Assembly (NCBI GenBank): GCA_036768485.1
Contig: JAVLUZ010000145.1
Span: forward strand, 2,100,756 to 2,164,755
Reading direction: 5' to 3'
DNA length: 64,000 nt
Source: Mermis nigrescens
Taxonomy: Eukaryota; Nematoda; Enoplea; Mermithida; Mermithidae
Positions within the stretch are counted from its first letter, which is position 1. Each line of letters starts with the position of its first letter. The position numbers and the translations under genes were made by a program. Positions 11,126-22,915 of this stretch are shown one piece after another. The notes beneath the pieces are model-generated. The model was given only the letters and a program-made list of their open reading frames with translations, had not been told where the DNA came from and searched no databases.

Positions 11126-11814
11126 TGTGGCTGAGAAGCGTTACACTTGCACGAACTAAAAACCGCACGTTATTTTAATACTGAAACAGCAAAAGAAGCG
11201 ATAAATACAGATGCGTAAATAAAAGCACTACAAATTTGGTGCACGCAATTTGATCAGTCGCTCGCTAACTTGCATAAAATGATCATACGAATCGAGTCGC
11301 GAATGTCTTGTAGTCTTCAAAAGACGACTGCGAGGGTTAAAATTCGAGGAAATTTCCAAATTGAATTCAGGCTAGAATAACCGATCAAGCTATATATTAT
11401 AATTTCAAAAAAGGCTCACGCGTGCATGGACTGCGCCGAAATTCAAGTGGGGGAGGGGAAGTGACTTTTCCAAAGGTAAAAAGACGTGCTGAAAAATCGA
11501 TGGCAGGGTTAAAACAACATTTAATCACCTTATTCATCGAGCCTTATCCGACGAATCGAAAAAAGCGAAAAGAACGAAAAAATTCTAAACGAATAAATTC
11601 TGGGGTCTTTCAAATTCATGGGGGAGGGTTCAGCCAGACCCCCATACTCATGCGTTGTCTCAGTCTTCTTACTGTTCTCAATAACGAGCTATCTTATCTC
11701 CAACGAAGCTGTACTGAAATTAGACAAAAATGAGATCGGTAATCACACGTGTGTGGATTCGATCGAACCATACATGGTGTGGGAAGCAAAGCAACTCATA
11801 GGTGGGCAGAAGCA

Positions 11815-12058
11815 CACCTGGGCGTGGGGGGTGGGAGGGTATGCACCCTCCTCCCGAGAAACCAAAATACCTCCCCAGAATTCAATTTTTAAAATTTTGT
11901 TTTGTTTTTTTTCGCAATTTTTCGATGCCAATGGATAGTGCTCGATGAGAAACGTTGAAAAATGGTGTTTTTCGCCATACCACCATTTTTAAAGCCATTT
12001 TTTGACCTTTGAAAAATTTTCGCACCCCCCCCATTACAATTTCGGTGCTGCCCACGTA
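11815..12058 (+). mobile_element. family A MITE
   Basis: Runs from CACACCTGGGCGTGGGG to CTGCCCACGTATG. Flanks GGCAGAAG and AACAGAAG agree at six of eight positions and may be an aged TSD. Confidence 0.75.
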
Positions 12059-12174
12059 TGAACAGAAGTCAAATTTCGGAGGTTCGATATATAAAAAACG
12101 CCAAGCATAGAACCAAAAATTCAATTCTGGGGGTCTATCGATTTTAGGGGCCTTTCAGATTCTGTGATGTTCAG

Positions 12175-12700
12175 ACCACACGTGGGCGTGAGAGGGAGTA
12201 TGCATGCACCACTAGAAGGCCAAATACCCCCAGGATTAAATTTTTGAAATTTTTTCGCGATTTTTAATAACGTTTTTCGCCACACCACCATTTTAAGACC
12301 ATTTTTTGACCTTTAAAAACTCTTGCACTCTTGCACACTCCCCCCAAATTTTGGTGCTGCCCACCTATGGTCCAGCAGACCCCCAAGCCCATGTATGGCA
12401 GCGAACAAATATCGTGGGTTGGATGCACACCTGGGCGTGGGGGAGGTTGGGGGATGCACCCCTAGAAGTTGAAATACCCTCCAGAAATCAAAATACCCCC
12501 CAGAACTCAGAATTTCGAAATTTTTTGCGTTTTTTCAGCGATTTTTTGATGCCATTGGATAGTGCCCGATGAGAAACATCGAAAAATGGTGTTTTATTCG
12601 CCATACGACGACCACTTTTCAGACCATTTTTTGACCATTCATAAAATTTTTTCACCCCCGAATCTTCTCGCCCAGAATTGTCGAGAATGTCTGCCCAAAA
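12175..12700 (+). repeat. two family A copies
   Basis: 12178-12370 is a copy with a shortened core (CACACGTGGGCGTGAGAG ... GGTGCTGCCCACCTATGG). 12427-12700 is a longer one with core ATAGTGCCCGATGAGAAACA. Both are 3' of gene 2 relative to its transcription. Confidence 0.7.
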
Positions 12701-12989
12701 TACAATTCTGATGGTTCAGGGGTATTCTCGAGGATCTAGCTAGACCATCAGATCCGCCCCTCCAAGCAAACGTGCTGTTCGAACAAGCCTAGAATTGAAA
12801 AGCCTGCATAATCTCAAAAATAAATCTTCACTTTTCTTTTTTTTTGGCTTTCTTAACGCTTATCGATAGGACTTGATGGAAAAGATTGAAAAATTGTATT
12901 TTTTGCCCCATCATCAATTTATCGTCCTTTCTCGTCCTCGAAGATCTTTAAATCTGCATAATTTGAGCCCTGGCCATGCACGACGACCG

Positions 12990-13175
12990 ACGATGACACA
13001 TGGAGGTTGAATTCTGGGAGAATCTGCCAGGACCCCCTCCCCCTTACCCCACCCAGAATCCTGCAACCCCGCGAAAATCGAAAAATCGATAAACCCCTAG
13101 AATTTAATTTTTGATGCTATTGTTGGTGATCTATCCCATTAGACCTCCAGAATTCGGCTGCTGCCCATCTATATG
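12990..13175 (+). repeat. family H copy
   Basis: Contains GAATTCTGGGAG, CCACCCAGAATCCTGCAACCCC, a CGATAAACCCCTAGAATT stretch, and an end AATTCGGCTGCTGCCCATC typical of H copies elsewhere in the window. Confidence 0.55.
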
Positions 13176-13284
13176 TAGAGAATACCGTATATTTTGAAGG
13201 TATTTCCGTTCTGGTCGACGATTCAACGACCCTTCTTCAAATAATCACAAAACAATTCGCGGTATTGCCAAATTTTCGATCGGT

Positions 13285-13440
13285 TACAAAAAAAATCGAT
13301 AAAATCATTATTGCGAAAAAATCGATAAAATAATATTTAAAAAATCGATAAATAAATATTCCATCAAAACTCGATAAATCGATATTTTAACTAAAAAACC
13401 GATAAATCGATAATTTAAAAGAAATAGATATTACAGATAA
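13285..13440. repeat. cluster of ATCGATAAA motifs just beyond the gene 2 stop codon
   Basis: At least seven copies of (A)TCGATAAA or TCGATAAT occur in about 150 bp, including overlapping pairs such as TCGATAAATCGATA. On the gene 2 strand this is the presumed 3' untranslated region. No function can be assigned. Confidence 0.6.
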
Positions 13441-13451
13441 TCGATCGACGA

Positions 13452-13758
13452 TTATTGATCGTTTGGCGGCTCGGGTTGAGGCTCATTTTCAGGCTCATTT
13501 TCGTGGCGAACGGCGTTCAAAGCCGATTGGAGCGACTTGGCTTCGACTTCCAAAAGTCGCAGAGTGAAAAAATGCGCCTCTTCGTACAAACCTTTCAAAT
13601 CGTATTTGGCGCAAATCAGCCCAAACCATTCGATTATGGCCGTGAAACCCGACTTGCAAACGCAATAAAACGCCTCGAAGTGCTTTTGGGCGAAAAATTC
13701 GCGCCACTCGTCTTCGCGCATATCTTCGGTCAAAAAATGAACCACCAGAAAATTACCT
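13452..13758 (-). CDS. gene 2 (unrecognised helical/ankyrin-like protein), last exon
   Basis: The exon follows the acceptor GTCGTTTCAG on the - strand, joins the preceding exon in phase 2, and ends with TAA at 13452-13454. It encodes about 102 residues. Segments such as KGNFLVVHFLTEDM and FEAFYCVCKSGFTAIIEWF resemble the A-x-x-x-G-x-x-x-(I/V)-(I/V)-x-x-(L/F) helix pair of ankyrin repeats, but the family's T-P-L-H turn is missing. The C-terminus is acidic and Pro/Glu-rich (ENEPENEPQPEPPNDQ). I do not recognise the protein. Cellular location cannot be inferred; no signal peptide or membrane segment is seen. The coding region is GC-richer than its flanks, and all four junctions of this gene are phase-consistent, which supports a real gene. 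Confidence 0.75.
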
Positions 13759-13764
13759 CTGAAA

Positions 13765-13976
13765 CGACAATAAATTAATAATAAAATGTGAATAATAATA
13801 ATTAATAATATTAATAATATTAATAATAATAAAAAATAATAAGAAATAATAAAAATATTAATAATTAATAAAAATAATAAATAATAATAATAAGTAATAA
13901 TAAAAAATATAAATATAGAAATATAATAGAAATAAACAATAATAAAAATAATAATAATAATAATAAGTAATGAACG

Positions 13977-14016
<40 letters not shown>

Positions 14017-14021
14017 TAATA

Positions 14022-14086
<65 letters not shown>

Positions 14087-14175
14087 GCAATTAATAACGA
14101 TAATAATAATAATAATAATAATAATACGAATTACATAATAATGGCATGAATAATAATTAATAATGGATATAATAC
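13765..14175. repeat. long AAT trinucleotide microsatellite
   Basis: Interrupted (AAT)n, purest between about 13976 and 14135, in the last intron of gene 2. Long Tyr/Ile or Leu runs in the - frames are artefacts of this repeat. Confidence 0.95.
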
Positions 14176-14299
14176 GCGACATTTCATCTTTTTATTTTCC
14201 TTATCAGATTTTTATGTTTCTTAAATTGATGTTTCATTTTTTTCTTCGGATGAGCGATTCTCCTGAATCCATACATAAGTAGAGCTTAAATTCTAAGAG

Positions 14300-14865
14300 G
14301 TTTGGAGAATACATGGGCAGCGACCGAATCTAGGGTCTGGGTGGTTTAAAACTTGCAAGTCTCAAAAAGCATGCCAAAAATTCTTTTTCTAGGGCCCATC
14401 GATTTAAAATGGGGTCTATGAATTCTCAGGAAGCAAGCCACCAAACCTCCCATGCCCATGTGTGGTCTAAGGTCGAACAAATTCTAAAAGTCGATAAATG
14501 CAGCAAAATTGATTGTGGAGCCGAAAAAACACCATTTTTCGATGTTTCTTCACAATCTCTATCCACTGGCATAAAAAAACAATTCTGGGTGTCCTATGGA
14601 TTCTGGTCCAGTTGACATGTGGGCGTGGTGGGGGGATTTGAGGGGAATGCACCACCCAGAGGGCCAAATCTCCCCCCAAGAATCCAATTTTTGAAAATTT
14701 TTTCGTTTTTTCGCAATTTTTTGATGCCAATGGATAGTACTCGAGGAGATACGTTGAAAAATGGTGTTTTACGCCATACCACCATTTTAAAGACCATTTT
14801 TTGACCTTTTGAAAATCTTGCACCCACCCAGAATTTAGGTGCTACCCATCAATGGTCCAATTCCA
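14300..14865. repeat. family H (-) fragment and family A (+) copy in gene 2 intron
   Basis: 14305-14465 has reverse family H features (ATGGGCAGCGACCGAATCT ... CATGCCCATGTGTGG). 14612-14865 is family A from GACATGTGGGCGTGG to GGTGCTACCCATCAATGG. Confidence 0.6.
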
Positions 14866-14884
14866 CCAGACCTTCTCAAGCCCA

Positions 14885-15060
14885 TACACTTAACGCCACG
14901 AAATTTGATCGATTAAAAGTCGTTTAGTTTTGTTTAGGATTATATGTTGCGCATTCGATTATTTCAAGCGTGTTAAAAAACGTAAGCGAACGACTCGCCC
15001 GAAAATGTGGATAATTTTGTAAATAACGCATCGAGTTAAACGTAGTCAAACAAAAGATTG
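14885..15060 (+). repeat. fragment related to the mariner-like MITE at 1128
   Basis: ACGCCACGAAATTTGATCGATT and GTTTAGTTTTGTTTAGGAT match the arm of the 1128-1848 element with divergence. The other end was not found. Confidence 0.45.
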
Positions 15061-15153
15061 CGGTAGGTGATAAAATTTGTTGGAGTTTTTTACGAACTTT
15101 TTCAAGTTTTTCTTTTTGGTTCTAAAATTAACTCTTTTGTCGCAGTATATTAC

Positions 15154-15474
15154 TTTTTGCACGCCGCCAGCAAATTAGCATATTGCCTGCTGTGCACCAA
15201 AGCTTCGAACTTATCCGACCAATGCGGCAAAAATAAGCGTTTCAATTCGGCCACAGTACGCCAAGCGTTACAGTAACAAATAGAATGAAACAGTTCAAAT
15301 TCGTTGTGTTCCAAAATTTGCCACAATTTTTCGACATTAAAGTGAGGATCGGATTCGGTGGGGCCAACGACGGTCGACATACGTTGAATTAGGCAAGCCA
15401 AAGTCAGGTCGTTTCGCTGAGCCAAATTTAGCATCGCATCGTGAGATATGGGAAAATCTCGAGCGTCTTGTAAG
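15154..15474 (-). CDS. gene 2, fourth visible exon
   Basis: The exon lies between acceptor TGTGTAG and donor AAAAA/GTAATA on the - strand. Its phases (2 in, 2 out) fit both neighbours. It encodes about 107 residues in short amphipathic helices. LWQILEHNEFELFHSICYC and ANLLAACKKGNF recall degenerate ankyrin-type repeats, and the second spans the junction with the last exon. No catalytic motif, Cys/His cluster or membrane segment is visible. The translated sequence has no recognised family; the repeated ~35-residue helix pattern is my inference. Confidence 0.75.
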
Positions 15475-15686
15475 CTACACAGTTATATTTTTAAAATTAT
15501 GAAAAAAATTTATACATGAATAAAATAATGAGAAGTCATCGATACCGTAAAGAGAAAAAATTTAGAAAAAATAAATAACTAAATAAATAATAAATAAAAG
15601 AAGCAATAAGAGGTAAAAGAGAAGCATGCTATTATGTAGTAGGTATGCAAGAAAATATTTAAAAAATATAAATCACCATTTTTTCT

Positions 15687-16280
15687 GTACGAGCCTCTTT
15701 GTACATGTACAAAGATCTCCGGAAAAGTCTTTGTACGAGCGAAAATTTTTTGAACATATAATTTATTGATGTACTATTGAATATACACATTTTTACATAC
15801 TGCTAGATTGTTATCCGTGAAGCGCACGCACTTTGTTCTAAATTCAGCTGGTTATATTAGTTCGGCGCGAAGCGCCAATTTTCCTGAGTCTTTGGTTGAA
15901 TTTACATATAAAATTCGGCTCAGAAAACTAAAATAACCTGTTACACAATCAGGAATAATACAGCGATCGCAATATGCTAACTGAATCTCATATTAGACAC
16001 CAATTTGCTTACGAATTTAATGCAACGCAAAATTAAAAAAGTCAATTTTATCTTCAAACGGCAGAAACAGCGTAAAGTTGTTTAATAATTCTTTTTTCTG
16101 CATAAAATCTTTATAAAACAATAGAGATAAATGTAAAAGATGCTTAAATCTGTACAAAGATGCTTAAACATAGATTTTGGAGTGTTTAATGCACGCGCTT
16201 GGAGCTAAATACAATGCAATTATGATATTCATTTCCACGCATGCGAAAGACCTCCAGAACAAAATTTTCAAAGTTTTTAG
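15687..16280. repeat. family G relic
   Basis: It starts TTCTGTACGAGCCTCTTTG and contains the 18-bp palindrome CTTTGTACATGTACAAAG (15697-15714), a GGCGCGAAGCGCC core (about 15857), and AATGCACGCGCTTGGAGCT. All of these recur in inverted order in the intact G element at 35992-36734. Ends are not clean. Intronic in gene 2. Confidence 0.6.
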
Positions 16281-17430
16281 TTTTTGCAATTGAATATCTT
16301 GTTGCGCCACCTACTATAAGTTTTTCAGTACTTTTTGACCTTTAAAAGTTTCCGAACGCTACAGAATAAAGATGATAAAAAGATAAGAAACGAATAAAAA
16401 TTAAAAATTTTCTCCATAATTACTTTGAATTGTTCAAAAACTCTGTAATAACGTAGTTTTAGCGCTATTTTAGCACCTAAACCAGTTTTTAAGATCATTT
16501 TGGGGCCTAAAAAAGCCCACCGGCTAAAACAAGATCGGTCATGGTGTGTGCACCTATGGACCTGTCCATGTGTGTGACGAATTAATTTGTCAAACTATGT
16601 ACCCAGAGGCACATACCTACCTTCGTATTTCAGCTAAGAAAGATTATTGAAAAATATTCAGCCAAAAAAGAGCGGAAAAAGCTCAAAAAGAATTTAAGCC
16701 CGAAATTCGAGTAAGTAAAAATTAGATTTTGATAGGGCTGGGCCCCAGAGTCCCAAAGACCTCTCAGAATCTATAGGACCCCAGGATTGGATTTTTTGGG
16801 CTTTTTCGAGATTATCGCCCAATAAGACTTCCAGAATTCGGTTGCTGTCCATACATGGTCACAATCATACATGTAATAGGGGGATGATGATGGGAGCCAC
16901 CCACCCAAAGTCGGACGTCAATTCCATCCCCCCAAAGCCAGAAAATTTTTACCTCTACCCTCCGATTTTTGGGAAAAATCGAAATTTTGGCCGTTTTAGG
17001 CTTTTGTGCCGTTTTTGACCGAAAATTGGAGGTCATTTACCCTCCTCCTCTCCTAAAAATGGCCGGCCCCCAAACTCTGAGTCTTTACATGTATGGTCAC
17101 AATACATAATTAGCACTATATATGCACATGTAGCGGTTTGAAATTTCGGATGCGGGACCCGACCGTTTCTTAGGGGGGGGGGCTGATTGACCCCCAATTT
17201 TGGTCAGAAACGACCGAAAAATGCCTAAAATGGCACAAAAAAATTTCGGAGAGTCAAAAATTTCCTGGCTTCAGGTAATGGGGGACGGGATGACTAGCTT
17301 TGGGTTGGGATACCCCTCTACACGTACATATGACAGCAGCCTAATTCTTAGGGGGTCTGGGTGGTGTAAAATCAGCTAAAATCCCAAAAATACCAAAAAT
17401 TCAATTCTGGGTGATATGCCCATATGAACG
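16281..17430. repeat. family I inverted pair with family H fragments
   Basis: 16730-16850 is an H-like fragment. 16860-17090 is family I in + orientation (CCCCCCAAAGCCAGAAAAT ... AAAATGGCCGGCCCCC). 17115-17330 is family I reversed, and 17330-17430 an H fragment reversed. The two I copies could pair as a hairpin. 16281-16730 shows nothing supportable. Confidence 0.55.
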
Positions 17431-17683
17431 TGGTCTAGTTTATTCGAGGGTCATCCGGATTTTGGGGGTTTTGAATTTTAAGCATCTAAACTCCCCCTTA
17501 ACCCCTTTTTACCGCCCATTTCTAATCCCGCCATCAAAGACCTCCACATCAGAAATTGTAGAAAGCAAATTGAAAACTGTTCCGTTAGTGCTCACAAAAC
17601 GAAAACTGAGAATATTTTTCAAATTAAAAATCAAATAAGTAGGCCAGAAAAAGTAGCCGAAATCGCAAGTTAGCCGTAAATAC

Positions 17684-17860
17684 CTTTGAAGAAGCCGATC
17701 GATGATCAACGGGTGTTTACACACGGCCAACAATACGGCGCTCATTTTATCGAATTTCTTTTGGCTGGTGGAAAGGCTGCCCGTCCATTGGGCTATCAAA
17801 TTTTCAGTACCCGTTTCACCACTAATCAGGAGTCGACTCACTTGCAGCAATTTTTCGCAT
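17684..17860 (-). CDS. gene 2, third visible exon
   Basis: This 177-bp exon sits between acceptor AATCAATCAG and donor CAAAG/GTATTT on the - strand, phase 2 at both ends and compatible with both neighbours. It encodes about 58 residues including CEKLLQVSRLLISGETGTEN and KMSAVLLAVCKHPLIIDRLL. The region looks all-helical. It contains no recognised domain, and its assignment rests on phase and splice sites. Confidence 0.72.
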
Positions 17861-18289
17861 CTGATTGATTTTTAATAAAATAAATAAAAAGTAGAAATAA
17901 AGAACAAAATTAAAAAATACATAAAACAACTTTGCCTTTCTGTTTTTTGGACTTCGATTCAATATTTTTTTATTCTATTTCATTTTTTGTCTCTTTTTAT
18001 AGCCTAAAGAATATTTTACAGATTTTTAACCAGTAATCAAAAAATAGTCAAATGACGTATTAAAAGCTAATTTTTCCAATCAGTTCGGTGATGTGTGAGC
18101 CTTTTTCACCTTTCTCCGAATTTTTCAATTTTCTTAAAAACATTACGCGCATTTTCGACACAAATTGAGCGCATTTTGATTTCTACGTAATAAAAAAAGT
18201 AGTAATACTTTATTTGGAATTAACGCAAACATAAAAAAGTCACAAAGAAAATAAGATGGCAAAAAGTAAAATGCGAAATGTCCTGGACT

Positions 18290-19160
18290 ATGGATGTTGC
18301 GGTTCCAGGTTTTTCGAAAAAATTCGGTTACGGTTCTTGGAAAACAAGAAGTTTGGTTCGGTTCCGGTTCCGGTTCTTGCGTAAGTTGGAACCGCCGGTT
18401 CCGGTTCTTCAACTAGAGAACCGTCGGTTCCGGTTCGGTTCCGGTTCTCGGTTCCCGTGTTTAATGTATGTACGCTCTTGATAGCCTGACTTCACGGGAA
18501 CATATATGACGATATAACTGAAAGATAGAATTATTCAGGAAGTCGTTTCAATCCGGCAACTGCACGTTCAAACAAGTTTTACGTCTAGTTGACAATTTAC
18601 TTATAAATCACTGAATATTATCTTTCTTGAATAAAATATCATATCATGTCTGGCTTTGTCTGTACAATCTTTCATTCAATTGAACACTATGTTTCCACTG
18701 TTCTTTGCTTATTAGAATTCGTAAATTGGTGTATTTTTTAGAACAGCTGTTCAGTGGCGCCGGGAATCATTTACGACCCTCTCAGAAACAGGTTACGTCG
18801 CAGAAAAAGCAGAACGACTGTTGTTTTTAAAATATAATTTACCCGGAACAAAATTTGCATACTGCTTTAATGTGTAAACTTTTGGGTAATGAAAGATTGA
18901 ATCGCTGCTTCATGTCTTCACTGAATTTAATGAAGTGAGATTTTTAACTCTACTTTTCAAAAACCGATCACCGACTCCAAAAAAGATCGATTCCGGTTAC
19001 GGTTCTTGAAAAATCAAGAAATCGGTTCCGGTTCTTAGAAAATCAAGAAATCGCTTCGGTTCCGATTCTTAGAAAATCAAAAAAATCGGCATTCGCTTCC
19101 GGTTCCAAAAAAATGGTCGGTTCCAGCCGGTTCCGGTTCCGATTAAGCGGCACATCCCTA
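18290..19160. repeat. GGTTCCGGTTC minisatellite-like blocks
   Basis: Two blocks (18300-18460 and 18960-19160) consist of GGTTCCGGTTC/T motifs mixed with TTCTTGAAAAATCAAGAAATC-like units. The sequence between (18480-18940) has no clear feature. The blocks may be parts of one degraded element in a gene 2 intron. Confidence 0.65.
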
Positions 19161-19195
19161 CTGGACACACAGGCAAATAGTGAATTGCGCTCACG

Positions 19196-19366
19196 TGATG
19201 CCCCATCAAAAAATTCTACGAAATCAACCTTTTTCAAATTTCTCTTAAATGTCCCAACCTTTGGAGAATTTCGAATATGTTGTGGAAGATCGTTCCAAAT
19301 TCTATCAAATTCTACATACATGTAAGGCTGCTTGTCTATGCCAGGAACAAACAAGCAGCCTTCCAA
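19196..19366 (-). mobile_element. possible LINE retrotransposon C-terminal relic
   Basis: The - strand frame reads RIWNDLPQHIRNSPKVGTFK, which resembles the W-N-x-L-P-x-x-I-R ... F-K-x-x-L-K tail after the reverse transcriptase of many non-LTR retrotransposons. Only about 57 residues fit. The upstream reverse transcriptase is absent, so this would be a dead 3' fragment. Confidence 0.45.
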
Positions 19367-19555
19367 AAAATTAAAACTTCAGATTTAGAGAATGAATGTG
19401 AATCTCGTAAAAAATATAGAGAATAATTATAAAAATTTACACAAACTTTTTTCAGACAACTCAAACATAAAAAATGCGTATCTAGGCACATATGTTAACT
19501 ATGTTCCGAAAATTTAAGCCATCATGTCTTTGTCGCAAAATCTTTTCCATAATTT

Positions 19556-19970
19556 TGGCCCAACAGTTTTTTGTACAAGGTCCGTTTTTACATATACAAA
19601 GATGGTCCCCAAAAGTCTTTGTACAACATTTTGTACATGCAGATTGTCGGGTACTATCATATAGTATATACATTGGCGATTTTAGTGTGGTAAAACAGCG
19701 TCTTTCGACCTTGGCAGTGTATTTTAGCTAATTTCAGGGTTTCTGAAGCCAAAAATTACTACGGCGCGAAAAATTTGACATTTTTCCATTCTAAATGTAA
19801 ATTATGCCATTATAAAGAAATATAGAACAGACAATTACTCATTTCGACACGAAGCGCCGAAAATTTTCGGGAATTTTAGGCCTTTTTATAGATTTTGTCT
19901 TCCCAAAAATCTTTGTTCATGTACAAAGACGATCCCGAAAAGTCTTTGTACATCAGGAAAAATTTTTGCC
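19556..19970 (+). mobile_element. family C MITE
   Basis: Left end CAGTTTTTTGTACAAGGTC and right end GAACACAAAAAACCTTG form the C inverted ends. Inside are TTTTAGTGTGGTAAAACAG, a GGCGCGAAAAA remnant and a CACGAAGCGCCGAAAATTTTC core. Flanking 8-mers do not match, so the TSD is lost or the ends are shifted. Confidence 0.65.
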
Positions 19971-20099
19971 GAACACAAAAAACCTTGCTCAAGCGCGACC
20001 AAAACATGGCACTTGTTATAACCTTTTAAGTCGAAAAATGCGGTTTCCGCGAGTTATCCCAACGAATTTATCGAGATATAGACCATGTTATATTGAGTC

Positions 20100-20580
20100 C
20101 GCTGCGCCTCCCCCCCCCGTTGGCTGGATCCTGGATACGGCCCTGTATACATAGATTTTCCTTTTTGACTCAAAAGGCCCACCCCAAGCACTTCAGCCAA
20201 ATTACGATATCCTAGATGAATAAATTCCGAAGTTGCTCGTCCACCCCATCCCCCAAAGCCAGAAAATATTTGACTCCCCTCCCCCATTTTCGGAAAAAAA
20301 TTGAATTTTTAGGCCGTTTTTGGCCAAAAATTGGAGGTCATTGACCCCTCCCCCAATGAACGAGGTACCCCCCAACCAAAATTTCGAGCCGCTACATGTA
20401 TGGTACTGACTGAAGCCATGGAACCACGCGTGGGAGGTCTTTGAGAACCACCCGAGAACCTAGAGGACCCCTCGCCAAAATCGATAGACCCGCATAATTG
20501 AATTTTCAATGCTATTTTTTGGCGATTTTGACCCATCGGACACTCCAGAATTTGGCTGCTGCTCACCTATGCATGGAACC
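20100..20580. repeat. CAGG-element end, family I and family H copies
   Basis: 20118-20145 is an isolated right end (TCCTGGATACGGCCCTG). 20165-20400 is family I (CCCCAAAGCCAGAAAATATT ... AAAATTTCGAGCCG). 20410-20575 is family H (CACGCGTGGGAGG ... TTTGGCTGCTGCTCACC). Positions 20581-21040 show nothing beyond a GTGGGGCTACTTGGGAC motif that recurs inverted near 21937. Confidence 0.55.
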
Positions 20581-21043
20581 CTACATTAAAGTCGAAATGA
20601 TTTTTTGAATCTGTTTTCCCTCTGCTTTCCGCTTAACTATCAGATATTTGTAGGAAATAAAATTTTTCTGAAAACTCGCGGTTCCAAATTTCGGTTTTTC
20701 CTCCGTCTAAACCGGTTTGAGAATTTTTCATAATTTTATGTAGTCAAGTGGGGCTACTTGGGACAACAAGAAATTTTTGTTTTGTCCCTGATTAACCTGT
20801 CTGTACCAAGTTCTGATTAACTATCTCCTAGGTGCTATTTACTGTATTGCCAGTCCTCCTTCAGGTGATAACAATAACTTTCCTGCTGATCGTTCCTCTC
20901 TTTGCTTTTACATTTTTTCTGAACCTTTTTCGTTTACTTGAATTTTTCAGGGTGACAAACTTTTATGTAGCTCCAGCTACTGCGCGACTTTTGTGACCTT
21001 AACTCACATGTTTTTGTGCAGGGTATGAAACGCTCGTTTTTAT

Positions 21044-21300
21044 CATAGGTGGGCAGCACCAAAATTCTGGAGGAGTGCAATATTTTTCAGAAGTCAAAAA
21101 ATAGCCTTAAAAATGGCGGTATGGCGAAAAAACACCATTTTTAAACGTTTCTCATCTAGCACTATCCATTGGCATAGAAAAATTGCGAGAAAAAAACACA
21201 AAAAAATTTTCAAAAATTGAATTCTGAGGGTATTTTGGTTTATGGGGGTATTTTGTTTCTCGGGGGCATACCCCCCAAACCCCTCCCACGCCCATGTGTA
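21044..21300 (-). mobile_element. family A MITE with perfect 8-bp TSD
   Basis: The element runs from CATAGGTGGGCAGCACC to CGCCCATGTGTA. Identical GTTTTTAT copies flank it at 21036-21043 and 21301-21308. Intronic in gene 2. Confidence 0.88.
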
Positions 21301-21639
21301 GTTTTTATGGTATGCGTTACCTGTTGAATGCTCGTACATTGCTGTTTGCTGTGTATGTTTTTTCCATGTCCTAAGTAGCTTCGCATTTGGGCTACTTGGA
21401 CGCGTGCAAAGAGGTGTATCATCGGATCAAAGTGAAACAGAATGAAGAAAGAATGGAAACTGCAGAGACAAGGGTGCAATAAAGAAGAAAAAAATTTTGA
21501 TAAAGTCGAGCAAATCATTGATTTGAATATGCTGAAGGTTGGCGATTGATTATCTTTTGAGTATGACAAGAACCGGTATATTGCGGTTCTTGAAAAAGAA
21601 GAGATCTTTTTTTATAAACGGCGCTTTTCTTTTTTAAAA

Positions 21640-21935
21640 ACACCGTTTTTGTCCCATGTAGCCTCATATAACGTTTAAATTGAAACAAATTAAACAAAAT
21701 ATAGTCAAAACATGAGTAATGTAATGGCGAGAAGCGCCGAAAATTTGGCACTTTTGAGCAAATAGATAGCTAAAAACGTTTTGAAAAGCATCTTTTCTAC
21801 AACTTTTTTAGAAAATTTTTAGGAACTTTCAAAAAATCGCCAATTCTGAGGGGAATTGTGAAAAAATTTTTGCGGGGAGTGTAAAATTTTTCTAGGGGAG
21901 GGGGTAAAAACCCTCCTCCAAAGATCATGTATGGT
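21640..21935 (-). repeat. family B fragment
   Basis: Reverse B features: AACACCGTTTTTGTC, a GAGAAGCGCCGAAAATTTGG core, CTTTTGAGCAAATAGATAGC, then G-rich tracts. The left end is degenerate. Confidence 0.6.
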
Positions 21936-22238
21936 CTCAAGTAGCCCCACCTGAGGGCTACTTGGGGCAATAACTTTGTTTTTATAAAACTTTTTTCCTT
22001 TAAACCTTATTCTTACAGACTTTACTGGTTTAAACTACAATGTTGACTTTGTGTTTTAACATAATTTCACTCAATTTGCTTATGAATTGGCGACACCAAT
22101 TCATTTTTGGGCGGGAATGGGGGTAAATAACCTCCAATTTATGGCCAAAAATGGCAAAAAAACACCTAAAAATGGTCAAAACGCAAATTTTCTCCAAAAT
22201 GGGGGGTCCCCATTCCCCTGCTAAATGTCTAAACCTAC

Positions 22239-22608
22239 CTGTAACGACTGCAACAGAAAGTCGAAATAAGCGTCGAAACCATAATAGGGCCAACGTGCTG
22301 GTCCAAGTTGCGACCAGATTCGCGTACGAATTCGTTAAAATACGCCTCCATTCGCCCGTCGTCGCCCATGTCCCAAATTAATTCGGTCAATAAAAACCGA
22401 AGCGATTCCATGAAATTAACGGCGTCTAGAAAAATTTTGGGCGGCACGTTTTTGACGAGGAACGCGGAGGGGAAGTGTCGAATGTGATTGGCCGACGTGA
22501 GCAGCAAATCAGTGGCGGGCAAGAAGCCCAAAGCGACGCGTCTGTAGGGCGTGATTTCGTTTTGGTGCGAGAATTTCGATTCGGTGTTATTCTCGCAAAT
22601 CGTTTTGC
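22239..22608 (-). CDS. gene 2, second visible exon
   Basis: The exon lies between acceptor AAAAGGTAG and donor TACAG/GTAGGT on the - strand. Its start phase fits the proposed T/GTATAC donor of the exon at 23928, and its end phase (2) fits the next exon. It encodes about 123 residues, including YRRVALGFLPATDLLLTSAN, MESLRFLLTELIWDMGDD and HVGPIMVSTLISTFCC. The pattern is helical and moderately hydrophobic but lacks a continuous membrane span. I considered the TBC/BROMI family and other large solenoid proteins but cannot support any of them from the sequence. Confidence 0.72.
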
Positions 22609-22749
22609 CTACCTTTTGAGGAAAAATTTAAAAAAATAGCGAGCGAAATCGATGTTTTTGAGAAAATGAGCGATTTTTCTATCCTTATGGCAAAAAAGTC
22701 AAGGAATGACTAGAAAGACCAAAAAGCCGGAAAAGAACATTTTTAAAGT

Positions 22750-22915
22750 GGTCGGATTCATGCATGGGCAGCAGTCGAATTCTGGGGGGTCAAAACCGGC
22801 AAAAATACCAAAAAACATGCGAATTCAATTCAGGATGTTTCTCAATTTTTGTGGGCGTTTACATTCTGGGGGGTATGAACTCTCTCTCAAAACCCCCACG
22901 CCCACGTTCGGACGG
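22750..22915 (-). repeat. family H-like fragment
   Basis: Reverse H features: CATGGGCAGCAGTCGAATTC, GGGGGGTCAAAACC, and an end CCCCCACGCCCACGTTC. Confidence 0.5.

Noticed and set aside
13790..14182. Tyr/Ile/Leu-run proteins on the - strand
   Set aside because: They are translations of the AAT microsatellite. The real coding part is only the exon 13452-13758.
5244..14827. Recurrent peptides such as HHFSTFLIEHYPLAS in many places
   Set aside because: They come from the family A MITE core read in one frame. Copies differ by frameshifts and stops and show no sign of coding selection.
22030..22293. Alternative frame at the end of the gene 2 exon (giving a YYGFDAYFDFLLQSLQ reading)
   Set aside because: It looks protein-like locally but is not continuous with the long frame upstream and would break phase with the exon at 17860.
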